Shown: positions 11,505 through 22,552, numbered from the stretch's first letter. The stretch: DNA of 64,000 nucleotides from Odontocerum albicorne (GCA_949825065.1 OX463846.1:8141366-8205365); one strand, 5' to 3'. The notes: generated by a model not told the origin, from the letters alone. Made by a program: numbers and translations.

Positions 11505-11850
11505 AATTAATGTGGTTGCGCGGGAGAATGCTTCGTATACCGTGGACTGATATGATCACCAATTCGGAAGTCTTGAGGAGACCTAATTGCCGTAGACAGC
11601 TGCTGGCAGATTTTAAGATCCGCAAGATATCTTATCTGTCTCACATTTTACGTGGAGAGAAGTACGAAATCCTCCAGTTGATACTGATGGGCAAGGGGCA
11701 GCGTGGTCCTGGTAGAAAGTAAACATCTTGGATGCGCAATATAAGAGACTGGACGGGGATGACGCATGTGGAGGACCTGTTCCGGGTTGCGCAAGATAGA
11801 GAAGCCTTTGCCAGAGTGATTGCTAACGCCGGGTGGACCTGATAAGGCAC
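11505..11850 (+). mobile_element. LINE ORF2 C-terminal fragment, family F5
   Basis: The frame reads WLRGRMLRIPWTDMITNSEV, LRRPNCRRQLLADFKIRKIS, YLSHILRGEKYEILQLILMG, GQRGPGRK, then after one stop SWMRNIRDWTGMTHVEDLFR and FARVIANAGWT ending at TGA. The R-M-L-R-I-x-W-T, YLGH..R, GKGQRGPGRK, W-x-R-N-I-R-D-W order is the recognised ORF2 C-terminus of a common insect LINE. Only one in-frame stop was seen, so this copy is relatively young. Confidence 0.85.
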
Positions 11851-12926
11851 GACAAGAAGAAGAAATTAATGCGATAGTAGAAATTAAATGACAACCTTAC
11901 AATTAAGACACCATCCGTGGTTTATTGGGTAAGATACCTTCTTAAGAGGCCTAGCAACAACGAGACAATTTTGAAAGGAAGCTGATATGTTTTATTGGAG
12001 TGAAGTGTCAATTCCCTTAAAAATAACTCTTTAGTTCTGAAATTAAAATAGAAATACTATGTTGCGAGGTAATAATTTAAAGTAATTGGTTCTTCAAAGT
12101 TAGCGTGGATGACCGCTCGTAAATTTAAGGCATCAATAATGGCTGCACTATTGAAATTTCACGACCAATTATTCATACAGGGCACTTCATAAATTCCATG
12201 TCTGGCATATAAATGAATCAATTGATTGAAGAACGAGTTATTGTAATATCCAAAAATCAGCAGACACAAGAGTGACCACCAAAAAATTATTGATATGATG
12301 TTAGGCAAAGGAGAAATTTACTATCGTCTCAGGTGACCCCAGTGAAACGTTCAACGGTCTGAGTTCTTAAATAATCAAACTCCATCAGGAAAACCACCAC
12401 AGGTTTTGCTGCTGAATAAAGGAGTTATCATTATGCTAATGCGCTATCAGAATGTTTAACAAGGAATATGTAAGTGGAACCAGACAGATCTTGTGAGATC
12501 TTTATTGAAACTTCATCACAGTGGAGATCATTTACGGCTACATTGTTTTCATTCCTCGAATAAACTTGGCTACAGCTGATGCAATATTTCAATTTTTATT
12601 GAAACTACGATAATTTCCTATTCGACGTTCGAGCACGATGGCATTAGCCTGAAGATCATTTTTTTAATGGCTTAATCTATTTTATAGTATCACAATAAAG
12701 AAATCCAGACTGGGTGAAAGTCCGCGTAACAGGAAAGGTTTTCTTTAAATTATAAATAAATAAATATTGAAGTCCAAGTTATGAAACCCGGCATTTTTTA
12801 TTTATAATATCTTTTTACAGATATTTTATGAACCACAACATCCTAGGATATTCTAGAATAGGCTGACCCCTATATAATTTAATATGATCACAATTCAATT
12901 AGATTATGAAAGATATATACGAGGCA
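11851..12926. other. Gene-free stretch
   Basis: Moderately AT-rich, with fragments (12250-12560) of higher complexity that match nothing I recognise. No exon or termini found. Confidence 0.35.
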
Positions 12927-12928
12927 TA

Positions 12929-13869
12929 TACAGAAAGTAAGTGTACTGAATTTTTGTAGGTTACAATTTTTTTTATTTAAACAAAAAAATTACGTGGTTA
13001 CCGTAGTACATATGTAAGCTATTTTTAGACATAGTCGCCATTCCTCTCAATGCAGATGGTGAAGCGGGGTATCAACTTTTTGATGCCTTCCTCGAAGTAG
13101 TTTCCCGCCAACCCCTCCGTCCACTTCTCCACCTCCTCCTTTACCTCCTCGTCGGTTGAAAACCTTTTTCCACCCATGTGCAGCTTCAGGGAGGTAAAGA
13201 GATAGTAATCTGAAGGTGCTAGGTCAGGGGAATGCGCGGGATGGTTCAGGACATCCCATTTAAACGAGGCAAGCAGTTCCTTCGTGGCGTTGGCCGTGTG
13301 TGGTCTTGCATTGTCGTGCAGCAGGCAGACTCCCTTTGTCAGCATGCCTCTCCTCTTGTTCTGAATCACCCTCTGCAATTTTTTTAGGGTCTCACAGTAT
13401 CTTGCAGAGTTGATGGTCTGCCTTTGAGGCATATATTCAATTAAAATTATGCCTTGACAGTCCCAAAAGACGGATGCCATAATTTTCTTGGCTGAAATTG
13501 TGGTTTTGAACTTTTTGGCGGAGGGTGAAGAGATGTGACGTGACCGTTTTTAAACTCGCGACACCACTTGTACACACTCGTACGATTCATAGCTTTATCA
13601 TCATATGCAGTTTTCACCTCAATATAAACCTCAACCGGAGGTTTTCCCCTCCAAACGAGATAACGGATGACGCCGCGTATTTCGCACTTAGCGGGAGATT
13701 GGGTTGACATTTTTCACGAAACATGTTGTCGCGTCGACACTTCTCAATGTACTGACCTCGAACCGGTCTCGTTGCGGAGGAGAAGGGTCAGGCTACTCGG
13801 AAGTGTAGCCAACATGTCGAAAATAAAATCCATCCAGTCGTGAGAGCCTCAGTACACTTACTTTCTGGA
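12929..13869 (-). mobile_element. Mariner, 941 bp, internally deleted
   Basis: Inverted termini CAGAAAGTAAGTGTACTGA (12931-12949) and its exact complement (13849-13867) lie within an element bounded by TA at 12927-12928 and 13870-13871. The minus strand encodes most of a mariner transposase minus its central N-terminal part. A full mariner is about 1.3 kb. Confidence 0.95.
13025..13710 (-). pseudogene. Mariner transposase, internally deleted and frameshifted
   Basis: The first segment (ATG at 13710) reads IRGVIRYLVWRGKPPVEVYI ... NRTSVYKWCREFKNGH, the helix-turn-helix region. A deletion then removes the rest of the DNA-binding domain and the first catalytic Asp. In a second frame the protein resumes at KKFKTTISAKKIMASVFWD and runs to ERNGDYV at 13025. 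The second and third catalytic residues are visible, HDNARPHTA and SPDLAPSDYYLF, with 34 residues between them, which defines the DD34D mariner family. The lost first Asp and the frameshift make it inactive. Start codons inside the second frame are not meaningful. Confidence 0.92.
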
Positions 13870-14084
13870 TACGCATAGTACAACGTATTCGCATGTACTG
13901 ACTCCTAGTTCAGTATAACTGCTTAAATTTGGAAAAATTTAATAAATCCCGATAAAGGTCAATAATCCTAATAGCTGGTTTAGAATACAGCATCTTGTTG
14001 AAAGTAATGAGGATGACAAACATGTCATACAGTAGAAATATAATTCACCTTACAACATTTGATTAGATTGTCAACTCAAGTGTT

Positions 14085-14350
14085 GCATAAGATGAAGAAG
14101 AGCTCTTTAAGATGATTCAAGACAAAAAAAATGACAGTGTAAACGTGAGTGGAAGGCATGGTAGAGGAAAACCAAGGGAATATGGTTGAATCAAGTGAAT
14201 GATATTTTAAAATAAGGAAATGTAATAAGTTGTGCGAGAAGATGTACTATATGAATGTCGAAGAGGTAAATATGTTTGCCAAGAGAGGAAAATCTGTCAC
14301 TTTATCCTCCCTGCTTATTCCAACAAGGAAACGGCTTGTTATGGCCTTTT
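14085..14350 (+). mobile_element. LINE ORF2 C-terminal remnant, family F1
   Basis: Frames give VNVSGRHGRGKPREYG and, after a short gap, KYVCQERKICHFILPAYSNKE, corresponding to the GRGRPRK and CRxRxxWRSxxSAYPxxE blocks of the family. Frameshifts are present. A 41-bp array begins just downstream. Confidence 0.75.
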
Positions 14351-14429
14351 GCAACGAAAACACTTTTAGAACTTTAACTGTGCAGTTTTATTTGTATTAT
14401 AATAAGGATGATGTTAATATCTTAGCGGC

Positions 14430-14795
14430 TTTAAGAATAATGATAGCTATGGTCTCTACATTGTAGTGACTTTAAGAATAATGATAGCTATGGTCTCTAC
14501 ATTGTAGTGACTTTAAGAATAATGATTGCTATGGTCTCTACATTGTAGTGACTTTAAGAATAATGATGTTGTTAACATCTTCGTGGTTTTTAGAATAATG
14601 ATAGCTATGGTCTCTACATTGTAGTGACTCTAAGAATAATGATAGCTATGGTCTCTACATTGTAGTGACTCTAAGAATAATATAGCTATGGTCTTTACAC
14701 TGTAGTGACTCTAAGAATAATGATGTTGTTAACATCTTCGCGGCTTTTCGAATAATAATGTTGTTAACATCCACGTGGCTTTTAGAATAATGATC
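14430..14795. repeat. 41-bp tandem array with interspersed variant
   Basis: Unit GACTTTAAGAATAATGATAG + CTATGGTCTCTACATTGTAGT (41 bp), about six copies. Two or three positions carry an alternative GATGTTGTTAACATCTTCG ending, giving a mixed order of two unit types. Confidence 0.9.
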
Positions 14796-14800
14796 ATATC

Positions 14801-15579
14801 GCCTTGAATATGGCGTCCATTTATAGCAAGATAGCGCAACTTTCTCCCATTCAGTGATATTAAATCTATATTTGAATTTGTGGAGATAAGCGCCAGCGAG
14901 ATGGTAAACAAATACATCTAGTAAGAATGCTAATATTGGTTAGTGACATAGGTTTACATAACTTACAATACTTATTTGAACATCATTTAGCTAATATTGG
15001 TTTTGTTACAGATAATAATATTCGTAGGTTCCTAGATAAGCGGAACGGTGAATGTATAGATATGGCAGCAGATACATGACAGGCTTAATGATATCTGACA
15101 TATGTATGTATCTCAGCTTATATTTCAAAAGTATAATTATTTGTATATTATTTATTGATATTGATAAAATAATTACAATATAATTATTTGTATGACACTT
15201 GCATAACAAGACAATACATATTGGGTAATCAGTATGAGCATTGTGTGAACTTCCGTATGACTGATTACTAACAAGAGTTGTATAAAGAAGTTGTTGTTTC
15301 TGTGAAGAATTGAGTAAATAATAAGAATTTCGCTATATAACTCGTATTATTTTGGGCTCGTCTTATACTGGGTTGGTCTTTTTTCTATTATATTATATTA
15401 TATAATAATGCTACATACCAATATTGATTTTAAATCAATATTTTTGCAATCAATATTAGATTATTAAAATATTTAAAATAATTAAAGTATCTGAATAAAT
15501 CCCACTGAAATATCTTTGTAAAGCTTTGGGGTTTATATATCTCATGAACTGAGCCCCTAACTCGAGGAATTTAAAAATC
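14801..15579. other. Gene-free stretch
   Basis: AT-rich; local TAATATTGGTT and ATAATTATTTGTAT repeats and an imperfect palindrome around TTGATTTTAAATCAATATT (about 15423). No gene. Confidence 0.4.
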
Positions 15580-15860
15580 AGTTTTGGTCGTGTCTGCCCC
15601 CGTGGCTTGGAATGGTCTACCTCTTATTATTATAAATAGGGGTGGTGTGTGCTGTTTTAAGAAGCACTTGAAAAAAAGCCTTTTTTGTGAGATATTATCA
15701 AAATGTATAATGGTATATAAACCCACTACACATATACACTACACCTAAATCGGAATGCATCACAATCACATGTCGGAAGATCTTCAAAGGTTCCTTTATA
15801 GTTGGTCTTCCCTTTATAAGTTTTCTGCAGTTTTCTTAACAATTTTTTTTTTCTGGAGAT
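15580..15860 (+). mobile_element. LINE 3' end, family F6, copy 1
   Basis: The frame reads PVAWNGLPLIIINRGGVCCF then KKHLKKSLFCEIL, the W-N-x-L-P ... F-K-K-x-L-K-x-x-L ending of LINE ORF2. The following region (about 15770-15845: AGATCTTCAAAGGTT, GGTCTTC, TTTATAAGTTTTCTGCAG) matches the 3' region downstream of 50497, marking both as one family. Confidence 0.7.
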
Positions 15861-16795
15861 GTAAAAATGCGGGGGCGTACATATTCTAATGACTACAACC
15901 ACTTCTTTCCTATATTTATACTCAACGTGTATATATTTATTTGCAATATGTTTACGCTGTCAATAACAGTAGATTCGAGTCCCGAATTTAACTACCATTA
16001 AGGAGAGTTTGTTCTAGAAACGACGCTTTATAAATAACCGTTGTATTATAGGAACATGTATTAAAATTTTCAGATAACTATATCCAAATACGAATATTCA
16101 ACATGACGCTAAGAGGAAGAAGAAGTCTAGTATCAAGTCCAAAAAAAGCGTGGAATCAACAGATAAAGCGAATATGCGAGATCAGACTTCAGCTGGGGTG
16201 GGAGATCATCCCGAGTGGGTCCAGGACAAAATAACCTGGGTAAGTACCATGATAATTTTGCATCCCCGATGTCGACGAATAAGGGGTATAAAGGGTAAAG
16301 AGATAATGACTTACAAAAAAAATCACAAATTTAAATATTTTTAATCATTAAAATTATTTCAATATAAGTAATTAACAGTTAATTTTTATACCTGAAAACG
16401 AATTAACTGTCGCACGGAGGATATAACCCAAAATATATTCAAGTAGATTACACAGTCGCGATGCATCCAGCATCCACTTTACAATGTGCAATAGTTGTAG
16501 TCATAAGTTTGTTTACACATAGTAAGTACTCGGCCAAGTCATAAATATTTATTGAATGGTAGTTTACACATAACGAGTGCTTGATCGAGTACATCATAAA
16601 ATAAATTTTATTGAAATATTCAACAAAACACATTATTAATATATCAAACCCAAAAATAGGCTAAACAAATAAAAAAAGTCGTTCAATATGAGGTCACGCA
16701 AAACTTTTTTATGTTTTTTTTCGAATATTATCTCAAAATGAATCAATTTTAGGAAGAATAATTTTGGAATATATCTAAAGTTGAATTCGATGACG
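15861..16795. other. Gene-free stretch with one exon-like ORF
   Basis: From about 16115 to 16240 one plus frame reads KRKKKSSIKSKKSVESTDKA, NMRDQTSAGVGDHPEWVQDK, ITW and then meets GGTAAGT, a good donor. No convincing acceptor in the right phase was found (the TTTTCAG at 16066 leads into a stop), so I do not call it a gene. The rest is AT-rich without features. Confidence 0.25.
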
Positions 16796-17150
16796 ACCTC
16801 CGTGGCCTAGTTGGTAAAATACTTGCACTCCACTCGTGATTTCGGGTTCGAATCCCGATGGTACTAAAAAAATATTTTTAAAAAAGTTTCCTAGTTTGGT
16901 AAAACATGAAATAGACGTGTGCTAGTGTTGTTGTCTCTTCATGTGCGGCAGATTAACAAAAACATTTGATGAAGAACTGCAAGCTTCGTGCGTTCATCGA
17001 TGGCTCTAAAATTCAAATGTTCGATAAATGGGGCCGAAAACAATGTTGTCCCCCGTACACGCTCTTCAATATATCCACATGGAAAATTCAGTTATAGTGT
17101 AGGGTACCATTTGAATGAATTAATTTGATATGCGGTGCCATACGAACGAA
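16796..17150 (+). mobile_element. tRNA-derived SINE S2
   Basis: Head with A box (CTCCGTGGCCTAGTTGG) and B box (GGGTTCGAATCCC). The body has GTGTGCTAGTGTTGTTGTCT and the 3' part CACGCTCTTCAATATATCC followed by ...GGTACCAT...GAATGAA. Relatives are at 19655, 29508, 40320 and, inverted, 61255-61585. The 3' part passes directly into the 58-bp array. Confidence 0.8.
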
Positions 17151-17490
17151 TTCAATATGGGGTAACATACAAATTATATGTATTCTATAAGACGTATCTG
17201 ATTATGATTGAATGAACTCGATATGGGTACCATACGAAGAAATAAATTCCCTTGTTACATTGTAATTTTATGAACTCGATATGAGTACCATACGAATGAA
17301 TAAATTCCCTTATTGCATAATGATTGAATGAACTCGATATGGGTACCATACGAATCAATAAATTCCCTTGTTATATTATGATTGAATAAACTCGATATGG
17401 GTACCATACAAATTAATAAATTCGCTTGTTAAATTATGATTGAATTAACTCGATATGGGTACCATACGAATGAATGAATGAATGGCCATG
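17151..17490. repeat. ~58-bp array grown from a SINE 3' end
   Basis: Five to six units of GAACTCGATATGGGTACCAT + ACGAATGAATAAATTCCCTTG + an ATTATGATTGAAT linker. The unit is recognisably the SINE S2 3' segment immediately upstream. Confidence 0.9.
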
Positions 17491-18264
17491 CGCTCATTTA
17501 TGTGTTCATTTCTTCTACTGCAATATAAACTACTTGTTCATGGCGGCCGTAGACAAAATTAATAGGACATACTCGTAGACGACAGGACAAATCCCTCGGC
17601 CATTCGCTCGGCAGTTACACTAGTATACCAAAAATTACGTCTTCATAGACTGTTGAACACTCGGTTGAGTATTCGGGGCATGTAAACAAGGCATAACAGC
17701 GACTGGAGAGCGATTAAAGGTTCGCCGCATTAACCATTCGAGAGGTTTAAATTTAGACGTGATGTGGATGTTTATTGGCGTCCATTAGTGCTTCCCGTAA
17801 AGTGGTTCTAATGAAATCTACTGAAACATTTGGGAGGAAAGCTCTAAAGCTGTCAAAACTACCAGCGCTTAGTTCAAATAAGCTATTTGCCTTACCTACG
17901 GTGGATACTTTATCGTGTTCTTTGTTTAAAGTATTTTCATTGCATGTGATAAAAAATTGTCTCAGATATCACAGCTGGGATAGTCATCTAAATATCAGGA
18001 ATAATAATTCCCTTTAAAAAAAAAATAGCTTTGTAGAAAACGACCAGCAGAAGCTGAAAGAATCAAGTAGAGCGACCTGATCGAATAGAAAAAGAGGAAA
18101 ACAATATAAAGGAGACAACTGTCTTTTTCACCAGTAATTCAGTTGTTTAAGCTTAGGTTAAGAGTGTTTTTATATATTTTATTAGAGCAGTCATGATTTC
18201 GGAGTGTGTTAGCTTATAATGCACTCTCTGAAGTGGTACATTATAGATTGTAATATATTTATTT
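17491..18264. other. Gene-free stretch
   Basis: Composition is less AT-rich at 17520-17780. An 80-codon plus frame (17775) has no domain. Nothing else recognised. Confidence 0.35.
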
Positions 18265-18640
18265 ATGGAGCGAAAACGTGGACATTAATTAAAGTATATA
18301 TAGAAAGAAGATCCTTGTCTTCGAGATGTTATACTTGAAACGAATGCTGTGAATATCATGGATGGAAAAGACGAGCCTTTATTTCTGAAACTCCATATAA
18401 ACATTCACAATCCATCTACAATCTTTCAACATAGGATGTTGCGTTTTTTTTTAACATAAGCCACGATAATACAACTCTTGAAAATGTTGTCATCCTGAGC
18501 AATATTTCTGGTAGGCGACCAAAAGGCCGCATCACCTTGCGCTGAACTCACTACACCAAGGAAATTACCAACATCTGCAAGGCTTTATACTCGTATCTGG
18601 CCAAAGACAGAAATTACTGTAGAAGTATTTTGCAGATGAA
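18265..18640 (+). mobile_element. LINE ORF2 C-terminal remnant, family F7
   Basis: Frames give AKTWTLIKVYIERRSLSS, a L-K-R-M-L stretch, ILSNISGRRPKGRITLR, then KEITNICKALYSYLAKDRNY and CRSILQM. The AETWTL, GRRPKGRP, W.D.I... and AKDRNYWRSI blocks are LINE ORF2 signatures. Several stops. Confidence 0.65.
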
Positions 18641-18662
18641 GAATTTATTTATTTATTTATCA

Positions 18663-18951
18663 TTACACATGACAAGAAATATACACAATTTGAGAAAAAC
18701 AACAGATAATTTGATTTGGACATACAATTTTAATGGATCTGGGTTTGTTGCCTTTCATTTGTCGTATCCCCAGTAAACTAGGTTTTTGCCTGTATCTCAC
18801 TGAGGATATTTAGCATGAAAAAAATTAATCGATACTTCTTTCCGATTTTTGATTACACAAAAACAAAACCCCGTTGCTCACTCTCATCAACCTGACAGTG
18901 ACACTCAACTACAACTGGAAACATCTTGCGAAATTCAACTTCTCACACATT
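18663..18951 (-). mobile_element. Retroposon-like repeat, copy 2
   Basis: Nearly identical to 1270-1559 over its whole length, preceded by (TTTA)n at 18648-18662. Confidence 0.75.
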
Positions 18952-19654
18952 CTCAGAATGATAGAATCTTTGCAATAAACATGTCTGTAAAAGAGACATG
19001 AAGACTTATAACGTAAAATTAAGAATTGTGGACGTCTTACGCCAAAGGCAGAAATAAGTGGGGATCAATACTTCGTCGAGGCAAAGAGGTGCGTGATGAA
19101 AATTTAATTGAAGATCTAAAATTCAAGCAAGAGAGGGTCAAGCATAAAGTTTCCCTGAACCAGCACTTGGTGTGAGGTTGTTGGTGTGGCTGTATCTATT
19201 GTTCGAGAATTGCTCCCCACAGACAGTATAAAGATGTCTTGCCACAAGCTTTCCTTCAATTTTTTTTTATAATTTAGGCATTACATATCCATCGTCTTCC
19301 AAGACGGACAAGAACTAACAATAAAGTACCATTTACAGTTCTGATCAACATAACAACAGACGCAAATGGCAATCATCCAAGAGATTCAAAATAGAAATAT
19401 CCCAATAGTGTATAAATATTAAATGGTGTCAAACATGGACCCTAAATCAAATATGGAAATACAGTCATTGACAACTCAACAAAGCGAGTGCCAGAATTTG
19501 ATCTCTCCAAAAAACTACTGATGATATTAAACTGGGAGGCTCAAATTTTATAACAACTTACTCCACAGTGGTTAAGAATTGATATTATGTTCACATAAAC
19601 TATGATTTATTTCAATGAAACACTTATGTGTATTTCCATATTTTCATATCATCA
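18952..19654. other. Gene-free stretch
   Basis: No exon recognised; some GC-richer patches near 19070-19240 do not open into a convincing frame. Confidence 0.4.
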
Positions 19655-19915
19655 CGCTGGTGATGTTCATAACCTAGTTGACAAGCATTTTGTATTCCGT
19701 CCGGAGGTTTTGGGTTTAATTCCCGATAGTACGCAAAAAAAATCAATTAAATAAAAAAGGATATTCATTAGTCTGGTTTAAGAGTTCGTTTATTATTGGT
19801 TCCCGGTACTATTACCAGCTCATGTAGATTAAGACAACATTATCTCCCTTCCACGCTCTTCAACATGTCCCCATAACCAATTCAGATATGTAAAAGCGTA
19901 CTATACAAATGAATA
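19655..19915 (+). mobile_element. SINE S2, diverged
   Basis: Head AACCTAGTTGACAAGC with TTTTGGGTTTAATTCCC B box, and the 3' signature CCACGCTCTTCAACATGTCC followed by a GAATGAAT-type end. The 95-bp array follows closely. Confidence 0.65.
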
Positions 19916-19942
19916 AATATATTTTCGACACATTTCTTGCCT

Positions 19943-20340
19943 ACACTACGACGGAATGAATATCATCTCTTCATGTCTTCTGTTAGGTAAGCAGAGATAA
20001 CAGATTTCCACACTTTCTATCTTGATACATCGCTGATACACTACGACAGAATGAATATTATCTCGCCATGTATCTTGCAAGGTAAGCAAAGATAACAGAT
20101 TTCCACACTTTCTATCTTGATACATCGCTGATACACTACGACGGAATGAATATTATCTCGCCATGTGTCTTGCAAGGTAAGCAGAGATAACAGATTTCCA
20201 CACTTTCTATCTTGATACATCGCTGATACACTACGACAGAATGAATATTATCTCGCCATGTGTCTTGCAAGGTAAGCAAAGATAACGGATTTCCACACTT
20301 TCTATCTTGATACATCGCTGATACACTACGATGGAATGAA
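19943..20340. repeat. 95-bp tandem array
   Basis: CACTACGA recurs at about 19943, 20039, 20134, 20229 and 20324, a 95-96 bp period. The unit contains GGTAAGCAGAGATAACAGAT and CTTTCTATCTTGATACATCG. Copies are highly similar. Confidence 0.95.
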
Positions 20341-20429
20341 TATTATAGTTTCCTGTACATTCTATAATTTATGCTCATCAATTTAATAACATTTAAAATC
20401 TGGTGCATTGAATTCACATCATCATATTT

Positions 20430-20985
20430 TCCTGTATCTACGACTTCCGCGCATATCATGATCTTCTGACTTTTCTGGATCTACGTCTTTCGCGCATATC
20501 ATGATCTTCTGACTTTCCTGGATCTACGTCTTCCGCGCATATCATGATCTTCTGACTTTCCTGGATCTACGTCTTCCGCGCATATCATGATCTTCTAACT
20601 TTCCTGGATCTACGTCTTCTGCGCATATCATGATCTTCTGACTTTCCTGGATCTACGTCTTCCGCGCATATCATGATCTTCTAACTTTCCTGGATCTACG
20701 TCGTCTGCGCATATCATGATCTTCTGACTTTCCTGGATCTACGTCTTCCGCACATATCATGATGTTCTGACTTTCCTGGATCTACGTCTTCTGTGCATAT
20801 CATGATGTTCTAACTTTCCTGGATCTACGTCTTCCGCGCATATCATGATCTTCTGACTTTCCTGGATCTACGTCTTCCGCGCATATCATGATCTTCTGAC
20901 TTTTCTGGATCTACATCTTCCGCGCATATCATGATCTGACTTTCCTGGATCTATGTCTTCCGCGCATATCATGATCTTCTGACTT
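20430..20985. repeat. 43-bp tandem array, ~13 copies
   Basis: Unit CCTGGATCTACGTCTTCCGC + GCATATCATGATCTTCTGACTTT. Substitutions (C/T, G/A) are scattered, and one unit is shortened near 20935. Confidence 0.95.
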
Positions 20986-20989
20986 TTAA

Positions 20990-21534
20990 ATTGTTTTTGT
21001 TATTCTTTCATTATCTACATATGAGCGCATATTTATTATTATTTCAGCGTTATTGATGGAACAATATATTACCACATCCGACAATATTGAAGCAGACTCC
21101 ATCAAAATTTGCTGTTCTGTGCTTATGTGGCTAATATGATTACAATTAATGTTTTTACTCCCGGATTCCTCCATATTCCAGGCGAAGAGAGTAAGTACCC
21201 GAACAACACGATATTCCTCTTAACATCTGATATTGTTTGAGTGATTCTCACCCCACTCCTTCTCCTCGGCTTTCCCGCCATAAATATATTATTTTGTCGC
21301 CAAATTGTAGGAAATGAGACAAAGTTTTATAACTCGGTGTGATGTGATTTCGCGCCGAGAAAAGGACGCAATTACGCGGAAAATTTATGGCTGGCGCTAA
21401 TTGCAACGGAATTGTACTTTCATTACTTGTGTAATGTCAGTTCATTAATTAAGGGTAGTTGGGGGAGAATCAGCACATTAAGTCCGAGCGTCCTCGCTTA
21501 AGGAAATCTACAAAAAATGTTTTAAATATTATCA
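20990..21534. other. Gene-free stretch with GC-richer core
   Basis: 21240-21440 is less AT-rich, with CGCCATAAATATATT near 21278 and its loose complement AATTTATGGCTGGCG near 21380. It might be an old palindromic element or conserved noncoding DNA. Confidence 0.3.
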
Positions 21535-21665
21535 TTTTGAAATTGTATAATCGTACATATAAAGTTGTACCGGACACTATCAAATTTGTATAATCGTACA
21601 TATAAAGTTGTACCGGACACTATCAAATTTGTATAATCGTACATATAAAGTTGTACCGGACACTA
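21535..21665. repeat. 43-bp tandem array, 3 copies
   Basis: Unit AAATTTGTATAATCGTACAT + ATAAAGTTGTACCGGACACTATC, three virtually identical copies abutting the truncated 5' end of the following LINE. Confidence 0.93.
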
Positions 21666-22255
21666 TCAAAATTCGTAAGACGACAGTCCACAACAGTATT
21701 TTAGTACCTACTTTGATGTATGTGAGTGAAAAGGAGACACGGAAAAAGATTGAAATGCCGAATAAATGCTGTAAAAATGCGTGCACTCCGACGAAAATAT
21801 GTGGTGACAATTTATGATCGAATATGGAATAAAGGCAATTGGGAAGTACAGTACCCGGCGGTTAGTAATACACATCGTTTTTAGAGCGTCGTCTCTGTCG
21901 CACGATATGCTAACAGTCCGGTATCGTAGTCACGGTGCAGTTAGCGCGTCGTGCAACAGACACAACGCTCTACAAACGATGTGTATTACTTACCGCCGGG
22001 TACTAGTGAATTTAAGGCTGATATATTGTGTAAAATAAAAAAGAGCATTCTGAGAGGTTTTGCGCATGTATAATGAATGAATGAAGAAAGATTAACAAAA
22101 CAAATATTTAGTGCAAATGTGAGTGAAAAGCGTGGTAGAGAAAGAAAAAGGAACGTATGGTTCGGCCAAGGGATTGATAGAAAGAAGAAAACATAGAAAG
22201 TAAGAGAAATAGTAAGAAATAAAAAAATGTATGGATATAGAAGGTTAAACAACAC
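21666..22255 (+). mobile_element. LINE remnant, family F1, split by a MITE
   Basis: Left part reads HNSILVPTLMYVSE and, after frameshifts, the I-N-A-V-K-M-R-A-L-R-R and CG-V-T-I-YD-R-I-WN segments. After the MITE (21854-22000) the same protein resumes with LKADIL..., MNEERLTKQIFSANVSEKRG and RERKRN. This is the PTLMYGSE to GRGRPRK part of the F1 ORF2. Confidence 0.8.
21854..22000. mobile_element. Palindromic MITE, 147 bp, TA duplication
   Basis: Left CCCGGCGGTTAGTAATACAC and right, on the complement, CCCGGCGGTAAGTAATACAC; homology between the two arms extends about 65 bp, so nearly the whole element folds on itself. It is flanked by TA (21852-21853 and 22001-22002). It sits inside the F1 LINE, so it is younger than that insertion. 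The TA duplication suggests a Tc1/mariner-type source. Confidence 0.85.
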
Positions 22256-22318
22256 CCATTTGTCATCTTGTTACTGTGACCGCGTGATTTTTGAACCTCC
22301 ACAGTATTAATGCCTTAA

Positions 22319-22494
22319 ATATGAATAAAATATCATGTAATATTTCAAGATTTTCCCCCCACCATCAGGGAGAATGCTAGAAAATCTTGTTTGCGCTCCC
22401 CTGATGATGAGCTAAAAACCTTGAAACCGGTAAGGCTATATGGTATATTTAGTGGAAAAAACAGTGTTTGACTAAATAAATTACATTGTCTTTA
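22319..22494 (+). mobile_element. Penelope-like terminal fragment, 176 bp
   Basis: Flanked by a perfect 25-bp direct repeat (22294-22318 and 22495-22519, containing CCTCCACAGTATTAATGCCT). Its core TGCGCTCCCCTGATGATGAG ... CCTTGAAACCGGTAAGG and the end GTGGAAAAAACAGTGTTTGA match the sequence downstream of the Penelope-like endonuclease remnant at 28441-28668. CTGATGA (22401) and GAAA (22423) occupy the order and rough spacing of a hammerhead ribozyme core, which Penelope-like elements are known to carry, but I could not draw a full stem II. Confidence 0.7.
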
Positions 22495-22552
22495 AACCTC
22501 CACAGTATTAATGCCTTAACCCTTTATAGGACAAGTTTTTATTTTTGAGATA

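Noticed and set aside
16066..16260. Confident plus-strand exon
   Set aside because: Using the TTTTCAG acceptor at 16066 puts a stop codon at once in the required frame.
22401..22426. Functional hammerhead ribozyme
   Set aside because: CTGATGA and GAAA are present but I cannot form stem II between them; kept only as hammerhead-like.
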